This document shows, piece after piece, positions 26,421 through 35,059 of a stretch of DNA of 64,000 bases. Both the position numbers and the translations under genes were made by a program. Position 1 is the stretch's first letter, and each line of letters starts with the position of its first letter. The DNA comes from SHVO01 sp041905795 (GTDB taxonomy: Bacteria > Pseudomonadota > Alphaproteobacteria > Rhodospirillales > Rhodospirillaceae): assembly GCA_041905795.1 (NCBI GenBank), contig JAYRKL010000008.1, positions 100,053 through 164,052 of the forward strand, read 5' to 3'. Under the pieces are notes generated by a model. The model ran no database searches and was not told where the DNA came from. It was given only the letters and a program-made list of their open reading frames with translations.

Positions 26421-27098
26421 ATGTCGTCCTCCACTCAAACCAGCAATCGTCGCGGCTTCCTTGGCGTGATGGCCGCCGCCTCGGGAACGCTCGCCGCGGG
26501 GCTTGGCGCCGACGCCAAGGCCGCCGCCAAGACTCTCCAGGTGGCGCCCTCTCCCGAAACGTCGAAGTGGGATTTGTCCTGGGTCGACCGCGTCGCCGCC
26601 GCGAAACACCGCATGGTGTTCGACGCCGGCGAGGTCGATTCCGGCACGGTCCTCTTCAATACCTTGACGTGGCTGCGCGACTACAAGGACGTCTATAAGG
26701 CGGAGGCCGACATGGCGGCGGTGATGGTGATCCGGCATTCCGCCATGCCGATCATCCTGGGCGACGAGATCTGGTCGCGGCTGCAGCTCGGCATGGAGAC
26801 CAAGATGAAGGACCGCGCCAGCGGCGCCGACTTATTGGTCAATCCATTTATCAACAAGAAGCCGGAGGATATCTTTGCCATCGACGCCGCGATCAAGCGC
26901 GGCGTCATCGTGCTTGGCTGCAATATGGCGCTCGGCAACTACGTGATGAAGCTGTCGGCGAGCGAGAAGATTTCTCAAGAGGACGCGCGCGCGAAAATAG
27001 TGGCGTCGCTGGTTCCCGGCGTCGTTCTCATGCCGTCTGGGATTTTCGCCGTCGCGCGCGCCCAGGAAGCGGGCTGCCACTATATGCGGTCAAGCTGA
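26421..27098 (+). CDS. Tat-exported protein with DsrE-like domain (tentative)
   Basis: A 225-residue protein with a twin-arginine-type leader: SNRRGFLGVMAAASGTLAAGLGA. After it comes a single domain with HRMVFDAGEVDSGTVLFNTLTWL, a central VIRHSAMPIILGDEIW and GVIVLGCNMALGNYVMKL. The strand order and central RH...G segment recall DsrE/DsrF-like sulfur or redox proteins, though I am not certain. A Cys at CNMALG and another near the C-terminus are present. The ATG at 26421 follows a purine-rich GGGGAG. Confidence 0.7.
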   Translation: MSSSTQTSNRRGFLGVMAAASGTLAAGLGADAKAAAKTLQVAPSPETSKWDLSWVDRVAAAKHRMVFDAGEVDSGTVLFNTLTWLRDYKDVYKAEADMAAVMVIRHSAMPIILGDEIWSRLQLGMETKMKDRASGADLLVNPFINKKPEDIFAIDAAIKRGVIVLGCNMALGNYVMKLSASEKISQEDARAKIVASLVPGVVLMPSGIFAVARAQEAGCHYMRSS

Positions 27099-27106
27099 CG
27101 CGGCCC

Positions 27107-28453
27107 TCAGGTTCCGGCGACGGTCATGCCGTCGATTCTCACCGTCGGTGCGTCGATGCCGTACAGAAGCTCCAGGTCGTTGGCCGGGCGGATGGCCTTG
27201 AACATCTGCGTCAGGTTGCCGGCGACAGTGACCTCGCTGACCGCGAAGCTGGTCTTCCCGTTCTCGATCCAGAAGCCGACGGCGCCGCGGCTGTAGTCTC
27301 CGGTGACCATGTTGATGCCCTGGCCGACCAGATCAGTCACGTAGAACCCCTCTTTGATGTCCGCCATCAGCGCGGCGGGCGTCTCGCCGCCGGCGGCGAG
27401 ATAAACGTTGGTGGCCGAGGGGCTGGGCGGGCTGCCGGTGGAGCGGGCGGCATGGCCCGTGGGCGCCAGCTTCAACTGACGCGCCGAGCGCAGGTCCAAG
27501 ATCCAGGTCGTGAGCCGTCCCTGGTCGATCAAGGCACGCTTTTGATTGGGCAGGCCTTCGGCATCGCAGGGCTTGGAGCGCAGGCCGCGCTGGCGATGCG
27601 GGTCCTCGATGATATTCACACCGGGCGCGAAGACGTCGGTGTTCATGGCGTCCTTGAGGAAGGTGGTGCCGCGCGCCACCGAAGCGCCGTTGATGGCGCC
27701 GAGGAAATGGCTCACCAGTCCGCGCGCCACCCGCGGGTCGAAGATGATCGGCACCTTGGCGCTCGGCATCTTGCGCGCGCCCAGCTTGCGCACCGCGCGC
27801 ATGCCGGCGTTGCGGCCGATCTCCTCGGGATTCTTGAGGTCGGCGAAGTAGACCGCCGAGGTGTAATCGTAGTCGGTCTCCATGCCCTGGGCGGCGTCAC
27901 CGGCCAGGACCGAGACGCTCAAGGATGAGCCGGAGCTTTCATAGCTGCGCAGGAATCCATTGGAAGCGGCGATGGCGACCTGGGAGCGCCCCCAGCTCGC
28001 CGATGCGCCGTCGGAGTTGGTGACACCGGCGACGCCCAGCGCGGTTTCCTCGCAGGCCTTGGCTTTGGCGATCAGGGTCTCGGCGGAGATTTCCGCGGGA
28101 TCGCAGATGTCGAGGGTGGGCAGGGTCCTGGCGATCTGGTCGGCGCCGGCGAGGCCGCAAAAGGGGTCCTCCGGCACGGTCTTCGCCATGGCCACGGCCC
28201 GGTCCACCAGTTCCTTGAGCGCCTCGCGCGAGCGGTCAGCCGAGGACACGATCGCCTGGCGCTTGCCGATGAGGACCCGCAAGCCGATGTCGCCGCCCTC
28301 CGAGCGCTCCAGCTGTTCCAGTTTGCCGAGGCGATAGGTGATGGAGACCGAGGCGCCGTCCACGACAATGGCGTCGGCGGCATCGGCGCCGGCGGCTTTG
28401 GCCGCTGTGATCAGCTCGGCAAGGGTGTCGGCGAGCGTCAAGGTTTCGGGCAT
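27107..28453 (-). CDS. pmbA: TldE/PmbA family metalloprotease-like protein
   Basis: A 448-residue PmbA/TldE homologue. In other bacteria TldD-TldE forms a heterodimeric protease that matures peptides such as microcins and degrades CcdA; TldE itself lacks the zinc motif. Recognisable parts are LEQLERSEGGDIGLRV, ESSGSSLSVSVLAGD, the glycine-rich GDYSRGAVGFWIENG and the end segment VAGNLTQMFKAI. No HExxxH is present, as expected for PmbA. tldD is not in this window. Confidence 0.93.
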   Translation of the reverse strand: MPETLTLADTLAELITAAKAAGADAADAIVVDGASVSITYRLGKLEQLERSEGGDIGLRVLIGKRQAIVSSADRSREALKELVDRAVAMAKTVPEDPFCGLAGADQIARTLPTLDICDPAEISAETLIAKAKACEETALGVAGVTNSDGASASWGRSQVAIAASNGFLRSYESSGSSLSVSVLAGDAAQGMETDYDYTSAVYFADLKNPEEIGRNAGMRAVRKLGARKMPSAKVPIIFDPRVARGLVSHFLGAINGASVARGTTFLKDAMNTDVFAPGVNIIEDPHRQRGLRSKPCDAEGLPNQKRALIDQGRLTTWILDLRSARQLKLAPTGHAARSTGSPPSPSATNVYLAAGGETPAALMADIKEGFYVTDLVGQGINMVTGDYSRGAVGFWIENGKTSFAVSEVTVAGNLTQMFKAIRPANDLELLYGIDAPTVRIDGMTVAGT

Positions 28454-28516
28454 ATGTGTTCCGGGGCCAGGCAGAGGGGGTATGCTCCTGACCTAACACG
28501 ATTTACCGGCCCGCCC

Positions 28517-29419
28517 TCAAGAGCTTATTCGGCTTCCAACGCGTTTCAGTATCCGCCCGTCGATCATCAGCAATCCGAGACCGATCACAACCATCCCGGC
28601 GAAGTCCTTGGCGCCGAGGCCTTCCTGCAGCAACATCCAGCCCAAAAAGGCCGCGCTTGCGGGTTGCAGCAAGGTGACCAGCGAGATGTTCATGGCGCCG
28701 ATGCGCCCGATCAAGCGGAAGAACAGGATGTAGGCGAAAGCGGTACCCATGAGGGCGATCGCCAGCAGCGAACCCCACACCGGCGCCGACGGCAAGGGCA
28801 AGTTCCACGGCCGGTCGAACACCAGCATGAACGGCAGGATCACCACGGCGCCCATGGTCACTTGTCCCGTTGCCACCTTCAGCGGCGGCAGGTGCGAGAA
28901 TGTGCGGCTGTAGATGCCGGCCAGAGCGTAGATCACGGCGGCGGCGAGGCAGATCAGTTCACCGGCGAAATCGGCGCTGGCAAGGCCTTGCAGGGCGTCC
29001 TTGCCGATGAGAATGACGACTCCGGCAAGGCCGAAGATCACGCCGGCGATACGGTTGGCGGTCATTTTCTCGTCGCGGGTCAGCAGATGGGCGGCGAGCG
29101 CGCTGAACACCGGTACGCAGCCGATGATCAGGGCGGCGACCCCGGCCGAGATGCGCATCTCGCTGTAGGCGATCAGCGTGAAAGGCAGGACGTTATTGAC
29201 GGTTCCAAGCGCCGTGAAGCGCGCCCATGTGCGGAGCGGCACGCGCAAGGCATCGCCGCCGGCGCGCAGGAACAGGTGCAGCGCCGCGGCGGCGATCGCC
29301 AGGCGCCCGAAGACGATGGTCATGGGCGGCAGTTCCGCCACCATCACCCGGTAAAAGAAGAACGACGCGCCCCAGATGACGGACAGAAGAACCAGCCAGG
29401 CCCAGGCGCGCGCGCCCAT
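28517..29419 (-). CDS. EamA/DMT family transporter
   Basis: A drug/metabolite-type transporter with ten predicted transmembrane segments in two EamA repeats, about 300 residues. Typical features are WLVLLSVIWGASFFFYRV in the first helix and the ALMGTAFAYILFFRLIGRIGA segment in the second repeat. The ATG at 29419 gives a normal N-terminus; a TTG at 29452 extends it by 11 residues. Substrate unknown. A large palindromic element lies just upstream, between this gene and ubiD. Confidence 0.88.
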   Translation of the reverse strand: MGARAWAWLVLLSVIWGASFFFYRVMVAELPPMTIVFGRLAIAAAALHLFLRAGGDALRVPLRTWARFTALGTVNNVLPFTLIAYSEMRISAGVAALIIGCVPVFSALAAHLLTRDEKMTANRIAGVIFGLAGVVILIGKDALQGLASADFAGELICLAAAVIYALAGIYSRTFSHLPPLKVATGQVTMGAVVILPFMLVFDRPWNLPLPSAPVWGSLLAIALMGTAFAYILFFRLIGRIGAMNISLVTLLQPASAAFLGWMLLQEGLGAKDFAGMVVIGLGLLMIDGRILKRVGSRISS

Positions 29420-29467
29420 GTGAAGGGCGATGGAGGTGCCGGGTGTTGCCAAGATGCGGAGTGCTCT

Positions 29468-29546
29468 GAATTAAATGTACCAGGTACAATTTAATATGCC
29501 GACGCGACTCGCCGTGCCTGGAAATTGTACCTGGTACATTTAATTC
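29468..29546. repeat. Perfect 25-bp inverted repeat between ubiD and the EamA gene
   Basis: Two arms of 25 bases (29468-29492 and 29522-29546) are exact reverse complements, separated by 29 bases. Each arm is itself nearly palindromic around TGTACCAGGTACA. The right arm ends at the stop codon of ubiD. The arms are AT-rich (GAATTAAAT ... ATTTAATTC) within GC-rich DNA. It could be a strong hairpin terminator for ubiD, a pair of operators, or a small mobile palindrome. Only one copy is seen here. Confidence 0.85.
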
Positions 29547-31040
29547 CTAAAGGCCGTAGCGCGGCCATTTTTCCGTGACGAGCCTGACGATGTCGTCGCT
29601 CATGGCGATCTTTTCGCCCCACTCGCGCTTGGTCTCGGGCGGGAGCTTGTTGGTGGCGTCGAGGCCGATCTTGCCGCCCAGGCCCGGCTCCGGCGAAGCG
29701 AAGTCGAGGTAGTCGATGGGCGTGTTCTCGACCGTGGTGATGTCGCGCACCGGGTCCATGCGGGTCGAGATCGCCCACATCACGTCTTTCCAATCGCGGG
29801 CGTTGATGTCGTCGTCGACCACGATCACGAACTTGGTGTAGACGAACTGGCGCAGGAAGCTCCACACGCCCATCATCACGCGCTTGGCGTGGCCGGCGTA
29901 GGCCTTCTTCATGCTGACCACGGCGATGCGGTAGCTGCAGCCTTCCGGCGGCAGCCAGAAATCCACGATCTCCGGGAACTGCTGGATCAGCAGCGGGATG
30001 AAGACCTCGTTGAGGGCTTCGCCCAGCACCGAGGGCTCATCGGGCGGACGGCCGGTGTAGGTGGAGAGGTAGATCGGATCTTTCCGCATGGTGATCGCGG
30101 AAATGCGGAACACCGGGAATTTTTCCACCGAGTTGTAGTAGCCGGTGTGATCGCCGAACGGGCCTTCGTCGGCGTATTCGTCGAGCATGACGTGGCCCTC
30201 GAGCACGATCTCGGCTTCCGCCGGCACCTGCAGGGGCACGGTCTTGCAGTCCGCCAGCTCGACCTTGCGGCCGCGCAACAGGCCCGCGAACTGGTATTCG
30301 GACAGGGTATCGGGCACCGGCGTCACCGCCGCCAGGATCACGCCGGGATCGGCGCCGATGACGACGGCGGCGGGCAGAGGTTCGCGCTTCTTGTTTTTCC
30401 ACCGGTCGTAATGGGCGGCGCCGCCGCGGTGCTTGAGCCAGCGCATGAGGGTGGTGTCGCGCCCCGTCACCTGCATGCGATAGATGCCGAGGTTGAAGCC
30501 GTCGCGTTTATCCCCGCCTTTGGTTTCAAAGTCGGGCCCTTTGGTGACGACCAGGGGCCAAGTGATCAGCGGCCCGGCATCGCCCGGCCAGCAGGTCTGG
30601 ATCGGCAGTTTGGCAAGGTCGATGTCCGCGCCGGTCAGCACCACCTCCTGGCAGGGCGCCGACGGCACCGTCTTCGGCTTCATGGCCATGACGGTGCGCA
30701 GGAGCGGAAACATCTCCAGCGCCTCGCGCCAACCGCCCGGCGGCTCCGGCTGCTTGAGAAAGGCCAATGTCTCCCCGACCTGGCGCAGGTCCTTGGGCTC
30801 CCGGTCCATGCCCCAGGCCACCCGTTCGGTGGTGCCGAACAGGTTCACCAGGACCGGCATGGGATAGCGGCCATGGGGGCCGACCACATTCTCGAACAGG
30901 ATGGCGGGTCCGCCGTCCTTGAGGACCCGAGTCTGGATTTCGGTCATCTCCAAATGGGGGGAGACCGGGGCCGTAACCCGGACCAAGCGGCCCTCGGCTT
31001 CCAGGCGGCTGATGAATTCCCGCAGCGACCGGTAGGGCAT
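29547..31040 (-). CDS. ubiD: UbiD family decarboxylase (4-hydroxy-3-polyprenylbenzoate decarboxylase)
   Basis: A prenyl-FMN-dependent decarboxylase of 497 residues, acting in ubiquinone synthesis. Start MPYRSLREFISRLEAEGRLVRV is typical, and the middle has HPVTGRDTTLMRW-like positions within MQVTGRDTTLMRWLKHRGGA, followed by GHVMLDEYADEGPFGDHTGYY, which holds the conserved acidic residues of the active site, and VVVDDDINARDWKDVMWAIS. ubiA lies about 2.2 kb away. The UbiX partner that makes prenyl-FMN is not in the window. Confidence 0.95.
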   Translation of the reverse strand: MPYRSLREFISRLEAEGRLVRVTAPVSPHLEMTEIQTRVLKDGGPAILFENVVGPHGRYPMPVLVNLFGTTERVAWGMDREPKDLRQVGETLAFLKQPEPPGGWREALEMFPLLRTVMAMKPKTVPSAPCQEVVLTGADIDLAKLPIQTCWPGDAGPLITWPLVVTKGPDFETKGGDKRDGFNLGIYRMQVTGRDTTLMRWLKHRGGAAHYDRWKNKKREPLPAAVVIGADPGVILAAVTPVPDTLSEYQFAGLLRGRKVELADCKTVPLQVPAEAEIVLEGHVMLDEYADEGPFGDHTGYYNSVEKFPVFRISAITMRKDPIYLSTYTGRPPDEPSVLGEALNEVFIPLLIQQFPEIVDFWLPPEGCSYRIAVVSMKKAYAGHAKRVMMGVWSFLRQFVYTKFVIVVDDDINARDWKDVMWAISTRMDPVRDITTVENTPIDYLDFASPEPGLGGKIGLDATNKLPPETKREWGEKIAMSDDIVRLVTEKWPRYGL

Positions 31041-31379
31041 TGTCCCGTTCCCGCCCGGCGGCAGGGGCGATGATTCACCCGCTCCCCCAGGGACTTAACC
31101 ACTCCCTTAAGCGCCGGCGGGAGCCAGCGTCAAGCAAGCGATCATGATCCCCCTTAAATCAACCGCGGGGGGAAAAAGCTTCCCGCGCTTGTCGCATGAA
31201 AGCTGTAGCCCTAGAATGCCGGCTCTTAACGGGGTGTTGGGGAATTTCACATAACCCGCTGACGAAGCGCAACAAACGCCCTCAGAAAATGTCACCGGAC
31301 GTGCCGGGGCACGGGGACTACAGATACACCCACAGATACATATGTCAGGGCTCTTTTGGGGCCTGGGCACGGAGGAATT
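31041..31379. other. Divergent promoter region between ubiD and the GAF/HD-GYP gene
   Basis: A 339-base gap without a supported gene. It holds a near-direct repeat (ACAGATACACC / ACAGATACATA around 31320-31342) and several short AT-rich patches, in line with promoters reading both ways. An open frame starting at 31196 runs through it into the next gene in another phase; I regard it as a shadow. Confidence 0.4.
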
Positions 31380-33125
31380 ATGGACGGCGGTATGGATGTG
31401 GGCGGCGCGGCTGGACCGGGCGGCGGAAGCGGCCTGGAACGCCTGATCGAGATCGGCTTGGCGCTGTCGGCGGAACGCAACCACGACCGCCTGACCGAAC
31501 GCATCCTCCTGGAAGCTATCCAGATCACCAAGGCCGACGGCGGCACGCTCTATCTTCGGACCGAGGAAAACACCCTCAAGTTCGTGATCGTGCGCACCGG
31601 CTCGTTGAAGATCGCCATGGGCGGCACCACGGGCGTGCCGATCCCGTTCCCGGCCGTGCGCATGTACAACGCCGAGACCGGCGCCCCCAACATGAACAAC
31701 GTCTCGGCCGCCGCCGCGCTCACCAAGAAGACCATCACCATCGAGGACGCCTACACCGCCGAAGGCTTCGATTTCTCCGGCACCAAGAAGTTCGACCAGG
31801 GCACCGGTTACCGCTCCAAGTCGTTCCTGTGCATTCCGCTCAAGAACTATTCGGAAGAGGTCACCGGGGTGCTGCAGCTGATCAACGCCCAGGACGACAA
31901 CGGCAATGTGGTGGCGTTCTCGAAAGACGCCCAGCGCCTGGTGGAAGCGCTGGCCTCACAGGCCGCGGTGGCCATCGACAACCAGCAGCTGATCGACGCG
32001 CAAAAAGCGCTGATGGACAGCATGATCAAGATCATGGCGCACGCCATCGACGCCAAATCGCCCTATACCGGCGGCCACTGCCAGCGCGTGCCGGAACTCA
32101 CCAAGATGCTGGCCACCAAGGCGTGCGCCGCCACCGAAGGCGTATTCAAGGATTTCCAGCTCGACGAACAGCAGTGGTACGAGCTGCATGTGGCGGCGTG
32201 GTTGCACGATATCGGCAAAGTCACGACGCCGGAGTTCGTGGTCGACAAGGCCACCAAGCTGCAGACCATCTACGACCGCATCCACGAAGTCCGCATGCGC
32301 TTCGAGGTCCTGCGCCGCGACGCCGAGATCAAGATGCTCAAGGCGATCGCCAAGGGAAAGAGCGCCCGCGTCGAACGCAAGAAATTCAAGGACCGCTGCG
32401 CCGAACTCACCAAGCAGTGGGAGTTCATCGCCGAAAGCAATATCGGCGGCGAGTTCATGTCCCAGGAGAAGCAGGACAAGGTCAAGGAGATCGCCAAGCA
32501 GAAGTGGTACCGCCATTTCGACCGCAAGCTCGGCCTGCCGTGGGTGGAGGCGAAATTGCTGGAGAAAGCGCCGCCGCCGGCCGAGGGCGTCGAGAGCCTG
32601 CTGGCCGACCTGCCGGAACATGCCGAAGCCGAATACGACCTCGGCGAGGTCCGCAATATGTGCATCCAGCGCGGCACCTTGAACGACGACGAGCGCCGCA
32701 AGATCAACGACCACATCGTGCTCACCATCGAGATGCTCAACGAGATGCCCTTCCCCAAGCACCTGAAGAAGGTGCCGGAATATGCCGGCGGGCATCACGA
32801 GAAGCTGGACGGCACCGGCTATCCCAACAAGCTCAAGGGCGACCAGATGTCCTGGCCGGCGAAGATGATGGCCATCGCCGACATCTTCGAGGCGCTCACC
32901 GCCGCCGACCGCCCGTACAAGAAGGCCAAGACCCTGTCGGAGAGCCTGAAGATCCTGTCCTTCATGAAGAAGGACAAGCACGTCGACCCCGACCTGTTCG
33001 ACCTGTTCCTGCGCTCGGGCGCTTACCTGGAATACGCCGAACAGTTCCTGCGCCCCGAACAGCTCGACAAGGTGGATATCAACCAGTACCTGACCCCACC
33101 GGCGCCGAAGCAGGCGGCCGAGTAG
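31380..33125 (+). CDS. GAF-HD-GYP domain protein, predicted cyclic-di-GMP phosphodiesterase
   Basis: A 581-residue signalling protein. A GAF sensor domain covers about residues 18-195. The HD-GYP domain follows, with AWLHDIGKVTTPEF (HD motif) and GGHHEKLDGTGYP (GYP motif), so the catalytic metal ligands are kept. Between these two motifs lies an insertion of about 130 residues, rich in Lys, Glu and Arg and probably helical, not usual for the family. The ATG at 31380 is chosen because GGAGG sits 5 bases upstream; an in-frame ATG at 31356 lacks this. No paired diguanylate cyclase is adjacent. Confidence 0.92.
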   Translation: MDGGMDVGGAAGPGGGSGLERLIEIGLALSAERNHDRLTERILLEAIQITKADGGTLYLRTEENTLKFVIVRTGSLKIAMGGTTGVPIPFPAVRMYNAETGAPNMNNVSAAAALTKKTITIEDAYTAEGFDFSGTKKFDQGTGYRSKSFLCIPLKNYSEEVTGVLQLINAQDDNGNVVAFSKDAQRLVEALASQAAVAIDNQQLIDAQKALMDSMIKIMAHAIDAKSPYTGGHCQRVPELTKMLATKACAATEGVFKDFQLDEQQWYELHVAAWLHDIGKVTTPEFVVDKATKLQTIYDRIHEVRMRFEVLRRDAEIKMLKAIAKGKSARVERKKFKDRCAELTKQWEFIAESNIGGEFMSQEKQDKVKEIAKQKWYRHFDRKLGLPWVEAKLLEKAPPPAEGVESLLADLPEHAEAEYDLGEVRNMCIQRGTLNDDERRKINDHIVLTIEMLNEMPFPKHLKKVPEYAGGHHEKLDGTGYPNKLKGDQMSWPAKMMAIADIFEALTAADRPYKKAKTLSESLKILSFMKKDKHVDPDLFDLFLRSGAYLEYAEQFLRPEQLDKVDINQYLTPPAPKQAAE

Positions 33126-33147
33126 CCCTCACTTCTTTTTCTGATTT

Positions 33148-33256
33148 TTGTCATCCTTGGGCCGTAGGCCCGAGGATCCAGGGGTATTTGTTTTCTGTTT
33201 TAAAACCAGAAAACAGATACCCCTGGATCCTCGCGGCTTCGCCGCAAGGATGACAA
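33148..33256. repeat. Long palindromic intergenic element, likely bidirectional terminator
   Basis: A 109-base cruciform-like element between the convergent HD-GYP and ubiA genes. Outer arms are TTGTCATCCTTG / CAAGGATGACAA; middle arms are CGAGGATCCAGGGGTAT / ATACCCCTGGATCCTCG; inner arms are TGTTTTCTG / CAGAAAACA. Two side loops (GGCCGTAGGCC and CGGCTTCGCCG) form their own small hairpins. Repeats that begin TTGTCATCC are common between genes in Alphaproteobacteria. It may end transcription from both sides. Confidence 0.8.
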
Positions 33257-33267
33257 GAAAGGGTGGC

Positions 33268-34176
33268 CTAAAACCGCAACAGCAGCAGTCCCGCCAGGAT
33301 CAAGAGGCCGAAGTCGCGGTTCGATTTGAACCGGATCAGGCAATTGGCGGGCTCATGGATACGTAAGGTCAGCACCTGCCAGGCCAATTGCAGGGCGCTC
33401 GCGGTGAAGAACAGCCGCGGCGGCCAGCCGAAGGGCAGCGGCTTGATCGCCAGCAGCACGAAGATCATGGTCGCGAGATAGCAGGCGCCGACGAAGGCTT
33501 TGGTTTTGTCGCCCAACGCCAAGGCCGACGACTTCACGCCGGCGAGCGCGTCGTCCTCCTTGTCCTGGTGGGCGTAGATGGTGTCGTAGCCCAGGGTCCA
33601 GAAGAAGCCTGCGACATAGAGGAACAGCGCCGGCCGGTCGACGCGTCCGCGCATGGCCGCCCAGCCCACCAGCGCCGCCCAGTTGAAGGTGAGGCCGAGC
33701 CACGCCTGGGGCCAGTAGGTGATCCGCTTCATGAAGGGGTAGGTGAAGATCAGCGCCAGCGCCGCCGCCGCCACGATCTGTGCCGACCGGCGGAGGTAGA
33801 GCAGGATCGCCAGCGCCACGAGCAGTTGGAGTGCCAGGAACACCCAGGCCTCGCGCAGCGTGACCTCGCCCGCGGGCAAAGGGCGGGTGCGGGTGCGGGC
33901 CACCTTGGCGTCGATATCGCGATCGACGATGTCGTTGAAGGTGCAGCCGGCGCCGCGCATGACCAGGGCGCCGACCAGGAACAACCCCACCAGCGTGAGA
34001 TTCGGCACCCCGAATCCCGCCAGGGTGATGGCCCACCATCCCGGCAGCAGCAAAAGCCAGGTGCCGATGGGCCGGTCCAGGCGGGCGAGGCGGGCATAGG
34101 GATGCCAGCGGCGCGGAATCAGCCGGTCGAACCAGCTGGCGCGGATATCGGTGAAAGGGTCTTGGCCGTCGGTCAT
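33268..34176 (-). CDS. ubiA: 4-hydroxybenzoate polyprenyltransferase UbiA
   Basis: Integral membrane prenyltransferase that attaches the polyprenyl chain to 4-hydroxybenzoate in ubiquinone synthesis. The 302-residue protein has about eight or nine transmembrane segments. The first Asp-rich motif NDIVDRDID is at 81-89, and the second lies in YDTIYAHQDKEDD. The gene is divergent from rsmE with 23 bases between starts. Together with ubiD it makes this a local ubiquinone cluster. Confidence 0.95.
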   Translation of the reverse strand: MTDGQDPFTDIRASWFDRLIPRRWHPYARLARLDRPIGTWLLLLPGWWAITLAGFGVPNLTLVGLFLVGALVMRGAGCTFNDIVDRDIDAKVARTRTRPLPAGEVTLREAWVFLALQLLVALAILLYLRRSAQIVAAAALALIFTYPFMKRITYWPQAWLGLTFNWAALVGWAAMRGRVDRPALFLYVAGFFWTLGYDTIYAHQDKEDDALAGVKSSALALGDKTKAFVGACYLATMIFVLLAIKPLPFGWPPRLFFTASALQLAWQVLTLRIHEPANCLIRFKSNRDFGLLILAGLLLLRF

Positions 34177-34199
34177 GTGCTTCTCTACATTTCTACCCC

Positions 34200-34955
34200 A
34201 TGACCTACACGCCCCGCACCCGTCTGTTTGTCGAAGCGCCGCTGGCCGCCGGCGCCGTGGTCGAGGCCGCCGAAGGCCAGGCCCACTACCTCATGCATGT
34301 GATGCGCGCCAAGGCGGGCGAGCCGGTGGCGCTGTTCAACGGCCGCGACGGCGAATGGAGCGCCGCGGTGGCGTTCCCGTCCAAGCGCAAAGTCCATCTC
34401 GACGTCGGAGACCGCCTACGGGAGCAATACGCCGAACCCGATGTGGCGCTGGTGTTCGCACCGGTGAAGCGCATCGAATTCCTGGTGGAGAAGGCGACCG
34501 AGCTGGGCGCGCGCGCCCTGCAGCCGGTGTTCACGCGCCGCACCACCATCGGTCGCGTCAACCGCGCGCGCCTGATCGCCAACGCGACCGAAGCCGCGGA
34601 ACAGAGCGACCGGCTCTCGGTGCCGGCGATTGCCGAAGCGGCGCCGTTCTTCGATGTCCTGGGGGCGTGGCCGCAAGAGCGCACGCTCTATTTCCTGGAC
34701 GAGACCGGAGGTGGAGCGCCGATCGCCGACGTTCTCATGCGTGCACGCAATGACCGGCCCTCTGACGAAAAAGTGAAAAAGCCCTTGGCGTTCCTCACCG
34801 GGCCGGAAGGCGGCTTTGACCAATCGGAGCTTGACGCTTTGCGCGGGCTGCCGTTTGCTGTGCCGGTCGGCCTCGGGCCCCGCATCCTGCGGGCCGAGAC
34901 GGCGGCGCTGGCGGCGCTGGCCTGCTGGCAAGCTTTCTGCGGCGACTGGACCTGA
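34200..34955 (+). CDS. rsmE: 16S rRNA (uracil-1498-N3)-methyltransferase RsmE
   Basis: Methylates U1498 of 16S rRNA. The 251-residue protein begins with the PUA-like domain (HYLMHVMRAKAGEPVALFNG) and ends with the SPOUT knot segments LTGPEGGFDQSELDAL and LGPRILRAETAALAAL, which bind SAM. Upstream is ubiA on the other strand; gshA follows after about 100 bases, an arrangement seen in other Alphaproteobacteria. Confidence 0.95.
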   Translation: MTYTPRTRLFVEAPLAAGAVVEAAEGQAHYLMHVMRAKAGEPVALFNGRDGEWSAAVAFPSKRKVHLDVGDRLREQYAEPDVALVFAPVKRIEFLVEKATELGARALQPVFTRRTTIGRVNRARLIANATEAAEQSDRLSVPAIAEAAPFFDVLGAWPQERTLYFLDETGGGAPIADVLMRARNDRPSDEKVKKPLAFLTGPEGGFDQSELDALRGLPFAVPVGLGPRILRAETAALAALACWQAFCGDWT

Positions 34956-35059
34956 ACCGGGAGATTTGGGTCTGGCGCTTCGCGTAGGTCCACCCTAAGT
35001 AGGTGGCCCCAAACCTTTCCACTCCCAACTCTTTCTACTCCTATTGGGCCTTGTCCTTC

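Noticed and set aside
31196..33253. A 685-residue plus-strand frame over the HD-GYP gene in another phase
   Set aside because: It is Arg/Gly/Pro-rich without motifs. The HD-GYP frame has a strong ribosome site and clear domains.
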